Made by a program: the position numbers and the translations under genes. The notes under the pieces were generated by a model. The model did not search any database and was not told where the DNA came from. It worked only from the letters and a program-made list of their open reading frames with translations. Below are positions 18,375-27,202 of a stretch of 35,233 bases of DNA, piece by piece (position 1 is the first letter of the stretch; each line of letters opens with the position of its first letter). Source of the stretch: an uncultured Elusimicrobia bacterium (GTDB lineage Bacteria; Elusimicrobiota; Elusimicrobia; Elusimicrobiales; UBA9959); NCBI GenBank assembly GCA_903873295.1, contig CAIQNV010000151.1, positions 1-35,233 of the forward strand. The letters are read 5' to 3'.

Positions 18375-20480
18375 TTATAGTCTCATGCACAGGCATCTGA
18401 CAGCCTGACCAATGCTATTACATACGGTGTCGCAAGTGGCGCCGGTGCCACCGCTGCAAATAGCGGCCACGCAGCTCCCTGCCCACGCTCCCCAGTTTGA
18501 CCCCTGACAGAAAGTATTGCAGGACACGCTGCCATTGTTCCCGCCTTTCTCAAGTATTTGCATGCCGTTTATATAGGTGGTGCCCCACTGAGGATTGGCG
18601 CCGCTCGTCACGGCCTGATTAAGGTGATAGCCGTCAGTAGTATCCGCGTTGTTAGCGTAGCTGACATTGAAATTGCTCGGGTTATAGATGTACATATTAG
18701 AGCCATCGCTGCCGCCCCATAAATATGTCGGCTGCCCGCCCTGGGCGCTCCACAAAAAATTCAGGTCTGTCCCGTCGGAGCGTCTCGGGTAGGCCCTTCC
18801 CGCGGAGGTGATATAGCCGTAGCTGTTGTCCCAGTTAGTGTTCCCATCCGTGATATAGCCGGAATTATTCGTCCACATGGAGATGTTGCCGGCGGCTCCC
18901 GTCAGCGTCCCCGCCGAGCTCACCTGGAAGGAACTCCCGACCTGCAAAGCCGCTCCCGGCGCCGTAGTTCCGATGCCGACATTGCCGTCGGCCGTCAGCC
19001 AGATCTGGGCATTATTGACCGGTGACGTATTGTCGACATCTATTTTCAGGCCGATAGCTGTGGTAAACCAACTGGTGCCATTGGCCGTCCGTAATGCTTC
19101 TATCCCTAAACTGCTTTGATTGCCGGAGTCGAATCCTATGCTTGCCAGTTTCAACCTATTGCCGCCGGTAGTGCCCAGAGTGCCGGTCATTGTTTTAAGT
19201 GTCGAGCTCGCGGCCGTCCCGCGAAGTTCAGTCCCGGTCGCGGTCAAACTCAATTTAGCGCCGGGAGCCGTAGTACCGACGCCGATATTGCCGTACTGTA
19301 AAGCCGTGTTCGCCGCATATTGGCCTAAAACCTCCGACCCGCCCCCGCCTGTTAAGCTCATTTGATGGTTGGAATTCCAAATAACCTGCAGCCCCGCCTG
19401 ATATGCGGAATCGCTTACACTTGTCAGTAAAATTTGCGGATCCGCGCCGTGGACATGAAGCTTAGCGGATGGAGAAGTTAACCCGATGCCGACGTTGCCG
19501 GAAGCGTTCCAGATACCCGAGCCGGGAAAGCCCGCCCCGCCGTTAAAGATCTGCACCGCCGTCCAGGTGTGGCCGAGGCCAAGATCGAAAGCCGGATTAG
19601 GGTAACTCCCGTTCAGATCGCCGCCCGCCGACCCCGTAGGCGCCGCGCCGGCGGAGGTTCCGGTTATGTTTATGGGCCAGGTGCCGGAAGCGTTAATGCC
19701 TCCGGTGTAAGCGTATTTACCGGATAAAGCCGCGCCGGCCTCGCGCAGATTTCCGGAGGCGTTGATGTCGCCGCCCTGGACGTCAAGTTTATATCCGGGC
19801 CCCGTCGTTCCTATCCCGACGCTGCCGTTCATTAAATATTGTCCGGCCGTACCAGTGAGATTTGCGAAGTTGCCGAAGCGGGTCATGATCCTGCCATTGC
19901 TCATTCTTTGTGCGAGCAATATCCGATCGCGGCCGTCGTAATTACGGGCGCCATCGCTCCACGCCAGCACGGTCGGCGCAACGCTCCCCCCCTGGGTCCC
20001 TGTCGGGGGAATGGGCGCCCATAGCGATCCCCAACTGCCTAACGCGTACGTCCCCGCTGTGACGCGCTCATATGAACCCGATAAAGGATTCATAATTATT
20101 ACCGTGCTTCCGAACGTTAAATTGCCGGCCCCGTCGTCGATAACGCTGCCTTCCGGCAGAATGAGCAATCCCTGGTCCCTGGCATTCAGCCCCCAGGCCG
20201 CAAGATTTTGAAGGAACATTGAGTTGCTCGTGCCGCCGATATCCAGGGCGGAATTAGGCGCCGTGGTCCCGATGCCTATATTGCCGGCTTTCACTACAAG
20301 CGTGGACCCGCCCACGGTGAAGCTGCCGCCGGGGATGTCGGCGGAGCCCCTGAGCACGGCGTAGCCGTCCACCGAAAATCTGTCCAGCACCTCGAATTCG
20401 GCGGCGAACAGCGGCCCGCCCGCCAGGCCGAGGCCGGAGAAGATCAAAGCAGCCGCCAATTTTCCTGTCTCTCTTTTCAT
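18375..20480 (-). CDS. Secreted VGIGT-repeat fibre protein 3, tail-fibre shaft and Cys-rich tip
   Basis: About 701 residues from the ATG at 20480 (MKRETGKLAAALIFSGLGL); the upstream ATG at 20504 adds eight atypical residues. Signal peptide, family head and five VGIGT repeats are present. It carries the module shared with fibre gene 1 (bases 19531-19827). A later stretch (NNSGYITDGNTNWDNSYGYI, QPTYLWGGSDGSNMYIYNP, ADTTDGYHLNQ) is typical of phage and bacterial tail-fibre proteins. The C-terminal 60 residues form a Cys-rich tip (VSCNTFCQGSNW, CVAAICSGG, CDTVCNS, VRCLCMRL). The gene begins 26 bases after the stop of fibre gene 4, consistent with one transcript. Confidence 0.87.
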   Translation of the reverse strand: MKRETGKLAAALIFSGLGLAGGPLFAAEFEVLDRFSVDGYAVLRGSADIPGGSFTVGGSTLVVKAGNIGIGTTAPNSALDIGGTSNSMFLQNLAAWGLNARDQGLLILPEGSVIDDGAGNLTFGSTVIIMNPLSGSYERVTAGTYALGSWGSLWAPIPPTGTQGGSVAPTVLAWSDGARNYDGRDRILLAQRMSNGRIMTRFGNFANLTGTAGQYLMNGSVGIGTTGPGYKLDVQGGDINASGNLREAGAALSGKYAYTGGINASGTWPINITGTSAGAAPTGSAGGDLNGSYPNPAFDLGLGHTWTAVQIFNGGAGFPGSGIWNASGNVGIGLTSPSAKLHVHGADPQILLTSVSDSAYQAGLQVIWNSNHQMSLTGGGGSEVLGQYAANTALQYGNIGVGTTAPGAKLSLTATGTELRGTAASSTLKTMTGTLGTTGGNRLKLASIGFDSGNQSSLGIEALRTANGTSWFTTAIGLKIDVDNTSPVNNAQIWLTADGNVGIGTTAPGAALQVGSSFQVSSAGTLTGAAGNISMWTNNSGYITDGNTNWDNSYGYITSAGRAYPRRSDGTDLNFLWSAQGGQPTYLWGGSDGSNMYIYNPSNFNVSYANNADTTDGYHLNQAVTSGANPQWGTTYINGMQILEKGGNNGSVSCNTFCQGSNWGAWAGSCVAAICSGGTGATCDTVCNSIGQAVRCLCMRL
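19531..19827 (-). repeat. Module copy B shared with fibre gene 1
   Basis: Counterpart of the block at 16120-16413, encoding GPGYKLDVQGGDINASG through QIFNGGA, here after the second VGIGT repeat of fibre gene 3. The flanking spacers differ completely from those in gene 1. Confidence 0.8.
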
Positions 20481-20506
20481 ATTCCGCTTCTGCCGTCCGA
20501 ACACCC

Positions 20507-22528
20507 TTATATTCTCATAATGTATGCCAGAACATAATAGGGCGGGCGGTTCTCATGTGCGCCACCGCCGCCGGTACTGCTGGTTAAAGCATGATTGCTG
20601 ACGCTCGTTCCATTTTGAGTGTTGACATTGCCTATGGCGCCCACTGTTGCGACCCCATAAGTGGAAGTAGGGTTAACGCCGGCATAGCCATCGACATGAT
20701 AATGGGAGGGGATTTCAGAGGCCGCAAGCGTATGAGTCTTTTCTCCGCCGATATTACCGATAGCACTATAATCGGAATCTCCGCTGTTATATCCCACGAT
20801 AAACCTTCCTGACAGATTTGGCGTACCGTTTGTCCCGTCACACAAGGCCCAGCCCGTGGGAATTGAGGCCGGACTTCCTGACCACATAATTATCCCGCCT
20901 TTCGGAACCATATAAAACTCAACCCCGCCAACCGTGCTCCGCACTTCGCCCGCCACATCCAATTTTTTTCCCGGGCTCGTAGTCCCGATGCCGACATTGC
21001 CATTTTGCAGGATCGACATCTTTACGGTAGGCCCGCTGGAATCGTCCAATCTTGTCCAGAAGTCTAATCTGCCCTGCGCATAGGTATTGGCGTTCTGTTG
21101 CCCGCCTGTAATTCCCGCGAACGCAATAGCCGACGGATTAGCCGTAAAAAGTATGCCCACCTGGGAGAGATCGGCGGGAGCGTTCGGCCCGTAGTTATTA
21201 GAAACTATCAGCGGCCAGGTTACCAATGCGGAGGCATCTATCACCTGCAGCTTCGCGCTCGGCGACACGGTACCTATGCCGACATTGCCATTGCTTTTTA
21301 TAACAATAGACTGAGGCGCATAGCCGAGAGCCTGACTGCCTGTTTGGTTCGTTATGTAGAGCGTGTTGTCAGCCGACAGCATCCCAAATCCAGCTTCGCC
21401 GACCTGTGTTTGAAGCATATAAAGCGCGGTGCGCGTGTTTTGGGGAGTTATAATGTTTAAACTATCTGAGAGTTGAAGCCCTGTTGCTTTAATTCCTCCG
21501 GCCACGTCCAGTTTCACGCCGGGGTTCGTAGTTCCTATCCCGACATTGCCGCCGTTCGGCTGGATACTGACAGGGTAGTTTGCGCTCAAGTCATTCCTTC
21601 CGCTGGCTTGCAGCCAAAGAGAATAGGGGCTTGCGGTAAGAGCTCCGGCATACAGTGTCCCGTAGGCATTGTCCGTGCTGAGGGCGAACAGGCCATTTTG
21701 TGTCGTACCGGAAGTGGCTGGAGCTCCGCTAGCCCCATGTATGTTCAGCTTTTGCAGCGGGCTCGCTGTTCCGATACCGACATTGCCGTTATATTGTATC
21801 CTGACCTTTTCTGCCAATGAAGCGCCGTCATTTAGAGCGAAGATAAAATTATTATTGGTGTAATAATTTCCGCCGACAGCAAAGGACATTGCGCCATTTT
21901 CAAGAGTTATCTGGCCTTGTTTATTATTTCTATCGCCCATCACGATGGCGGCGCCGCTGTTTGCACCTTGTATTGATAAAATTTTCGGCGAAGCCAGGGA
22001 TTCAGTAAATCCGGCAGTATATAGAGCGGGATTCGTAGTCCCGATGCCGATATTGCCGCTGTTCCCCTGGATGAACATTTGCGGAGAGCCCGGAAGGGCG
22101 TCGTTTAATTCCGTGTAAAACCCAAGCGTGCCATTGGCAAAGCTGCCATCAGCTTGCTGACCGCCCAGGATAGACGCAAAAGCTCTTCCGTGAGCCGCGA
22201 ACTTAATGCCTGCGCCCGCGATGTTAGTTCCTGAAACGGGATTATTGACCAGAATAGGATAAGCAGCGGCGGAACTTGCATCATCTACCTGCAGCTTCCC
22301 TCCGGGAGCGGTCGTCCCTATACCGACCTTACCGTCTTTTATTACGAAAGTGGACCCTCCAACGGTAAAGCTGCCGCCGGAGATATCGGCGGAACCTCTC
22401 AGCACCGTATAACCGTCCACCGAGAGCCTGTCCAGAACTTCAAATTCGGCGGCGAACGATGCGCCGCCGGGCAGGTTAAGGCCGGAAATTATTAAGATTA
22501 CGGCTAATTTCACTATCCTGTTTTTCAT
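20507..22528 (-). CDS. Secreted VGIGT-repeat fibre protein 4 with phage tail-collar tip
   Basis: A 673-residue protein with Sec signal peptide (KNRIVKLAVILIISGLNL, cleavage near SFA-A), family head and six VGIGT repeats, the most in the array. Spacers include two related modules (AGIKFAAHGRAFASILGGQQ and VGILFTANPSAIAFAGITGG), an internal duplication. The last 150 residues form a tail-collar domain: PKGGIIMWSGS, IPTGWALCDGTNGTPNLSG, RFIVGYNSG, the His-containing EIPSHYHVDG, and the closing ENRPPYYVLAYIMRI. In phages such as T4 (gp12) this fold makes the trimeric receptor-binding end, with metal-binding His residues. Here it is attached to a Sec signal, so surface display or secretion is inferred. 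Confidence 0.9.
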   Translation of the reverse strand: MKNRIVKLAVILIISGLNLPGGASFAAEFEVLDRLSVDGYTVLRGSADISGGSFTVGGSTFVIKDGKVGIGTTAPGGKLQVDDASSAAAYPILVNNPVSGTNIAGAGIKFAAHGRAFASILGGQQADGSFANGTLGFYTELNDALPGSPQMFIQGNSGNIGIGTTNPALYTAGFTESLASPKILSIQGANSGAAIVMGDRNNKQGQITLENGAMSFAVGGNYYTNNNFIFALNDGASLAEKVRIQYNGNVGIGTASPLQKLNIHGASGAPATSGTTQNGLFALSTDNAYGTLYAGALTASPYSLWLQASGRNDLSANYPVSIQPNGGNVGIGTTNPGVKLDVAGGIKATGLQLSDSLNIITPQNTRTALYMLQTQVGEAGFGMLSADNTLYITNQTGSQALGYAPQSIVIKSNGNVGIGTVSPSAKLQVIDASALVTWPLIVSNNYGPNAPADLSQVGILFTANPSAIAFAGITGGQQNANTYAQGRLDFWTRLDDSSGPTVKMSILQNGNVGIGTTSPGKKLDVAGEVRSTVGGVEFYMVPKGGIIMWSGSPASIPTGWALCDGTNGTPNLSGRFIVGYNSGDSDYSAIGNIGGEKTHTLAASEIPSHYHVDGYAGVNPTSTYGVATVGAIGNVNTQNGTSVSNHALTSSTGGGGAHENRPPYYVLAYIMRI

Positions 22529-22573
22529 AATTACGCTGCCGCCGTTTTTGTCACAATAACATTACGATCATGA

Positions 22574-25267
22574 TTAATAAGCCACCATTAGAACCCCGTT
22601 ACTGGTTCTGTAGAACTCTCCTGCGGCGAGTCCGCCTATCGTTGTAGCTGTCGTGTTATTTTCATACACAGGAAGCCCGGCGACCTGTGATTTGCTTATT
22701 GGCCCTTTCGAACCGCTCCCTATATTGCCTGCTGGATTGGCGGGTAAACCGGCCGCTCCCGGATCGTACCAGGAAACGTTAACGGCTATCATGATTTTTC
22801 CCGCTATGGCGCCGGAGGGAAGCGTGAAACATGGTTTTTTGGAATTTTTCCCGTCATCTTCAGGCCAGGCAATAGCTTCGATCGAGGAGACAGCCTGACA
22901 ATTTTTGTCTGCTTCCAGTCTCTCCAGAGCTTTACCGGCAATATTTCCGGCCGTGATCATTTTAGCGCCAAAGCCGGGCTGGTTTGATAACCCGACGGCA
23001 TCTCCTATTTCTATAAAGCCGTTTTCCGACGTGACTAAAGTCGGAACAGTTCCTACAAGGGCGATCGGAGCCTTTTCGTTCTCATACTGTTTTAGAGTAT
23101 CAGCTCCGATCTTAAATCCTCCATCCTCATCCATAACGGCGCCGGGCTTTGTTGAAACTATCCCGATAACAGCCCGGTGCGAGTGGTCGGAAGCTACGGC
23201 GGTTTTGGGCCGCGCGCGATCAATACTGACCAGACTGCCGCGCAGCACTTTACCGGAGACAAAATATTTTTCCGCGAGATCGTTGTGGCCGCCGGCGAAA
23301 TTAGCGTTGCCTGCAAAATAATTCAGTGCCGCCGCATCAGCCTGATAAATACCCCAATTCCCCGCCAGCGAAGTGGAGGCCTGCTTTGTGATCGAATCAA
23401 GATATAGGCCATAATAATTCTGGTAGCCCTGAGTCGGGGTCGTCGTATTCAGCTTCCCATAAAATGAATACATAGACTTCGGACGTCCCCACCCCCCCCC
23501 GGCCCCGACATCAGCCTTGAACGCATACACTTTCGTGTTATCGCTTTGCCCCCCCGACCAGCTCACTTTCCCCAGGAAAGCTACATAATCTGCCGCCGTT
23601 GTCGAGTCACCGACATAAGGTCCGGCATACCCGGTTACGCCGTAAGTATTGCCTGCCGCCGTCCAATTCACCGGAAAAGCGTTAACATCCAGTTTCGCCG
23701 CCGGCCCCGACGTCCCTATGCCGACATTGCCGTTCCCAAGGACGGTGAGCAGGTCAGCGGTGAAGAACGAAGCGTAAGCGCCGCCGGCTGTATTGGCCGG
23801 GGAATATTTAATCTGGAAAGCCGGATTTGTAAGCGTGGGATTGATCCCCAGAACAGCGATGGCTGAGGCATAAGTGGGGGCGTTTTTAGACCAGGAATTG
23901 ACGCTCAGGGTATTTTGATAGGCGTTGCTTGCGAGGAAGCCGTCGGCCGCTGAATATAGTGTGCCTACCGCCGCGGAATAACTGTCGCCTATCCGTATCT
24001 GGACTCCGCTAGTCGCCCCGCCGCCGATCTTCAAGCTGGTCGGCTCGACCGAGCCGGACAGGGCTCCTATCTCCAGTTTATATCCCGGCGCCGCGGTCCC
24101 GATGCCGACATTGCCGGTGCCTTTCAAAACAAGAGGCTGGGCTCCGGCCATATTGTAGCCGCCTGTGTAAAAATAAATATCATTATCAGCCGTTATGTAG
24201 AAATTAGAGGCGCGATATAACCACGATTTGGTAGTGTTGCTCGTGTCGCTTAATTGAATTTTGGGATTGGATCCGGAAACCTCCAATTTTTCACCCGGCG
24301 ACGTAGTCCCGATGCCGATATTGCCCGGATCCGTGAAGGCCAGGATATCCGTCCAGCTCGCGCTGTTGGAGCGCCTCGCCAGGCGCAGTGTGCCGTCGGC
24401 GCCGGCCCCGTAGAATTTAAAGCCGTACCCGCTGCCCGCGGCGGCGGTAAGGAATTCAAGCTCGTTAGCGCCAAGGCCCACGTCCAGAAGGATCCCCTTC
24501 CCCGCCGTCTTCACAAATGTATTCGCCGAGCCGAAGGACAGATACCCGCTTACGTCCAGCTTATTTTGCGGGCCGGTGGTCCCGACGCCGACATTGCCGC
24601 CCTGCAGAAGGATATTCCCCGAACCGCTGGACTGGATATTGACGGCGGCGGGCAAAGCGCCGCTGTTGCCGTTGACAAGATTGTAGGTCAGGTCCGTCGG
24701 ATCGGCCAGCTTCGAATACGACCAGAAATGTGAAGCGCGCGGAAACCGGTTGGCTCCGGATTCCGTGATCGTATCTCCCGCTCCGAATTGCCAGCCCTGC
24801 CAGAAAGGGTTCCCCGAGTTAAGGGAACCCGCGTTGGCGAACAGGCCCAGGGCGCCGTCGGCCGCAGCGGCCGCAGGCACGGCTTTATTTATGCTTAAAG
24901 CGCCATTCGCCGAATTAATGCTGTTGGTTTTGGGAGTGGAATTAATGAGCGTGTTAAAGAAGATCGTCTTGTTGGAGGCGTTATTGGCGCCAAGATAGAT
25001 GGTCGGCGTGCCGGCCGCGTCGTCGATATTAAGGGTCCCCGAAGACGAGGTTGTACCGATGCCCACCTTGCCGTTTTTCACTGCAAATGTGGATACTCCC
25101 ACGGCGAAGCTGCCGCCGGGAATATCCGCGGAGCCTCTTAACACCGTATAGCCGTCTACGGAAAATTTATCCAGCGCTTCAAATTCGGCGGCGAACAGCA
25201 CCCCTCCCGTCTGGCAAAGGCCGGCGAGGATTAAAATATCCGCCAGTTTTTTTATACCTTTATTCAT
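22574..25267 (-). CDS. Secreted VGIGT-repeat fibre protein 5, G2-like module and YRTSNG tail
   Basis: The longest of the array, 897 residues. Signal peptide (KKLADILILAGLCQTGG) and a slightly diverged head (FEALDKFSVDGY) lead into five VGIGT repeats. From about residue 665 (HNDLAEKYFVSGKVLRGSLV, RAVIGIVSTKPGAVM, GRIxIxIGD-like IEIGDAVGLS) it has a module resembling the phage-fibre G2 intramolecular chaperone/cleavage family, whose members cleave themselves after trimer assembly; I have not verified the catalytic residues. The end (GLPVYENNT, GEFYRTSNGVLMVAY) is related to the end of fibre gene 6 (GLPEYEGNA, GDLYRSGEDVKIVY). Start context gagttATG is shared with relatives. Confidence 0.87.
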   Translation of the reverse strand: MNKGIKKLADILILAGLCQTGGVLFAAEFEALDKFSVDGYTVLRGSADIPGGSFAVGVSTFAVKNGKVGIGTTSSSGTLNIDDAAGTPTIYLGANNASNKTIFFNTLINSTPKTNSINSANGALSINKAVPAAAAADGALGLFANAGSLNSGNPFWQGWQFGAGDTITESGANRFPRASHFWSYSKLADPTDLTYNLVNGNSGALPAAVNIQSSGSGNILLQGGNVGVGTTGPQNKLDVSGYLSFGSANTFVKTAGKGILLDVGLGANELEFLTAAAGSGYGFKFYGAGADGTLRLARRSNSASWTDILAFTDPGNIGIGTTSPGEKLEVSGSNPKIQLSDTSNTTKSWLYRASNFYITADNDIYFYTGGYNMAGAQPLVLKGTGNVGIGTAAPGYKLEIGALSGSVEPTSLKIGGGATSGVQIRIGDSYSAAVGTLYSAADGFLASNAYQNTLSVNSWSKNAPTYASAIAVLGINPTLTNPAFQIKYSPANTAGGAYASFFTADLLTVLGNGNVGIGTSGPAAKLDVNAFPVNWTAAGNTYGVTGYAGPYVGDSTTAADYVAFLGKVSWSGGQSDNTKVYAFKADVGAGGGWGRPKSMYSFYGKLNTTTPTQGYQNYYGLYLDSITKQASTSLAGNWGIYQADAAALNYFAGNANFAGGHNDLAEKYFVSGKVLRGSLVSIDRARPKTAVASDHSHRAVIGIVSTKPGAVMDEDGGFKIGADTLKQYENEKAPIALVGTVPTLVTSENGFIEIGDAVGLSNQPGFGAKMITAGNIAGKALERLEADKNCQAVSSIEAIAWPEDDGKNSKKPCFTLPSGAIAGKIMIAVNVSWYDPGAAGLPANPAGNIGSGSKGPISKSQVAGLPVYENNTTATTIGGLAAGEFYRTSNGVLMVAY

Positions 25268-25341
25268 AACTCTACAGTCGCCGTATTCGCAGCTTATCCC
25301 TTTAAAAAATACCTGCTCCCTGCTTTTACGCTGCTTCTTCT

Positions 25342-26994
25342 TTAATAAACTATTTTTACATCTTCGCCGGACCTGTAAAGATCTCCTGGTTTAAGCCCGG
25401 CCTCTATAGCTGCCGCATTACCCTCATATTCGGGAAGCCCTCCAAGTTGTAATTTATTTTTCATGCCCGTAGTTCCGATCCCGGCGCTGACTTTTGCCTT
25501 TAATTCCTCAATTTCTTTCTGCTGCTCCTGGATGGCCGAAATAAGCGGCGCTGTCAGGTTCCCGTATTCAACGGCTTTTATGCCGTCGGCGCCGGTTACG
25601 ACCACCTCGGGGAACACTTTCTCAACTTCCTGCGCTATGAACCCCAGATGCACGCCTTCAGACCCTTTCTTCCATTTAAAAGTAACCGGCCTGAGCTTTA
25701 AAACGGAGGCGAGCGCCGGGTCCATGGAAGCGATATCCTTTTTAAGCCGCTCGTCGGAGCTTACCGGGAATCCCGGGGCCGTGACATTACCCTTGCACGT
25801 CAACGCGCCGGAAGGATACAGGATCATCATTTGACCCCAGTTCGCGGTCTGCGCGCTGGTGGGATCGTTATACCAATTCATTGTTCCATCGGCGGCCATG
25901 TGATACAGCCAGACAGAATTTGAGGTACTGCTCCTGAATTCCATTGAAGGGTAAGAACCCTGGATCTGCAATGCCGCATGATAAGGAGCGCCGTTCTGGC
26001 TCCAGCCGCCGGTCAAAGCCAATTGGTTGGCGATCGTGGTATAACCGCCGGCGTATACTGTTCCGGCGATCTGCAGCTTATATCCGGGTGCCGCTGTTCC
26101 GATGCCCACGTTGCCCGCATTGGTTAGAGACATCACATGCGCGGCCGTGCCGGCTTCCGGAACCCCGTCTTTAGTCGTACTGACATAAAAGCTTAAATTT
26201 CCATGTGAGGAGCCGCCGTTTCCGATAGACCAATTCCTGGAGGCGGCATTGGAATTCGAATCGGTTAAAAATATTTTAGCCATTCCTCCCCATGTATCGG
26301 TATTACCTTTAATATCCACTTTTGCCCCCGGGCTCGCGGTCCCGATGCCCACATTGCCGGCGTTGGAGATCACTAAATTATCGGCTCCTGAGACCCCCAA
26401 ATTTATTGAACCGGTATAAGTCGTTATTTTCAAACTTCTTCCGGAAGACTCTATCCTGTTGGAAACTGTATCCCACTGCCCTATGTCTATGGCCGAGGCC
26501 CCGTTGATCAACGCCATCCTGTCCACTACAGTAAGCGGACGTCCCGGACTTGTAGTCCCGATGCCGACATTGCCGCCCGTCTGAGAAAAATACAGCACAT
26601 CAGCGCCGGCGGGGTTCCTTACCATGAAATCTCCCCCGGCCCATTGATTCCCGATCAGGGTCCAAGGGTATGCTCCATGCCCGATTTTCAATGTTCCGCC
26701 GACATCCGCGGCGCTTGTCCGCCTTGTCTGCACAATTCCGATAATATCAAGTTTTTGTTCCGGCGCCGCCGTCCCGATTCCGCTATTGCCGTCTTTTACC
26801 ACAAGATCCGACCCGCCCACGGCGAAGCTGCCGCCGGGTATATCGGCGGAACCCCTGAACACGGAATAACCGTCCACCGATAATCTGTCCAGCACCTCGA
26901 ATTCGGCTGCGTCGACCCGGGTCAGAACAGCGCCCAGCAAAGAGCAAAATAGCGCTCTTATCATTAACCGACCCGGAAAATAACGGCTATTCAT
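25342..26994 (-). CDS. Secreted VGIGT-repeat fibre protein 6 with S74 intramolecular chaperone
   Basis: A 550-residue protein. The N-terminus (MNSRYFPGRLMIRALFCS) differs from the KKLA-type signal peptides but matches that of fibre gene 9, supporting the start at 26994. The family head and four VGIGT repeats follow. Residues about 405-505 are a peptidase S74/endosialidase chaperone: SSDERLKKDIASMD, LRPVTFKWKKGSEGVHLGFI, AQEVEKVFPEVV, then a coiled coil (ISAIQEQQKEIEELKAKV). Such domains trimerise beta-helical fibres and then usually cleave at the Ser of SDERLK. Unusually, about 45 residues follow the coiled coil, with a degenerate repeat (AGIGTTGMKNKLQL) and a tail related to gene 5. It is the first gene behind the promoter region at 27.1 kb, with genes 5, 4, 3 and 2 downstream. 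Confidence 0.92.
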   Translation of the reverse strand: MNSRYFPGRLMIRALFCSLLGAVLTRVDAAEFEVLDRLSVDGYSVFRGSADIPGGSFAVGGSDLVVKDGNSGIGTAAPEQKLDIIGIVQTRRTSAADVGGTLKIGHGAYPWTLIGNQWAGGDFMVRNPAGADVLYFSQTGGNVGIGTTSPGRPLTVVDRMALINGASAIDIGQWDTVSNRIESSGRSLKITTYTGSINLGVSGADNLVISNAGNVGIGTASPGAKVDIKGNTDTWGGMAKIFLTDSNSNAASRNWSIGNGGSSHGNLSFYVSTTKDGVPEAGTAAHVMSLTNAGNVGIGTAAPGYKLQIAGTVYAGGYTTIANQLALTGGWSQNGAPYHAALQIQGSYPSMEFRSSTSNSVWLYHMAADGTMNWYNDPTSAQTANWGQMMILYPSGALTCKGNVTAPGFPVSSDERLKKDIASMDPALASVLKLRPVTFKWKKGSEGVHLGFIAQEVEKVFPEVVVTGADGIKAVEYGNLTAPLISAIQEQQKEIEELKAKVSAGIGTTGMKNKLQLGGLPEYEGNAAAIEAGLKPGDLYRSGEDVKIVY

Positions 26995-27033
26995 ATATAC
27001 TTTTAACCGCCTTTTCGAAATAAAACAGACCCG

Positions 27034-27056
27034 GCCCGCAACTTTGGGCTGCGGGC
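27034..27056 (-). promoter_or_regulatory. Leader hairpin upstream of fibre gene 6
   Basis: gcccgca (27034-27040) pairs perfectly with tgcgggc (27050-27056) around a 9-base loop. On the transcribed - strand it lies between the -10-like sequence at 27075-27083 and the start codon at 26994, followed by a U-rich stretch (tctgttttattt). It could be an attenuator or an mRNA-stabilising 5' hairpin. Confidence 0.4.
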
Positions 27057-27074
27057 ATTTTCAGATATACTAAT

Positions 27075-27106
27075 ATTATATAACGAAGTACTGAAGGAAT
27101 TACGAG
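27075..27106 (-). promoter_or_regulatory. Candidate promoter for the fibre gene 6-2 unit
   Basis: On the - strand a degenerate copy of the shared motif (ctcgtaattccttcagtact, 27087-27106) is followed by ttatataat (27075-27083), a good -10 candidate, about 80 bases upstream of the start of fibre gene 6. Confidence 0.45.
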
Positions 27107-27128
27107 CCGGATATTTCCTGTCCTCGCG

Positions 27129-27140
27129 GGCAAGCTTGCC
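27129..27140. other. 12-bp palindrome downstream of fibre gene 7
   Basis: ggcaagcttgcc is a perfect palindrome, extended by cgcg on both sides with a one-base bulge. It lies about 60 bases past the stop of fibre gene 7 in a GC-rich stretch with other small stems. No U-tract follows, so a terminator role is possible but weak. Confidence 0.35.
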
Positions 27141-27202
27141 GCGCCCTGATCCGCCGCCTGCCGCAGTGCGGGGGCGCCGGCCGCTTTCACCGTCCTCACG
27201 CG

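Noticed and set aside
26987-27199. 70-codon - strand frame between fibre genes 6 and 7
   Set aside because: It overlaps the promoter, the leader hairpin and the fibre gene 6 start, and has no family resemblance.
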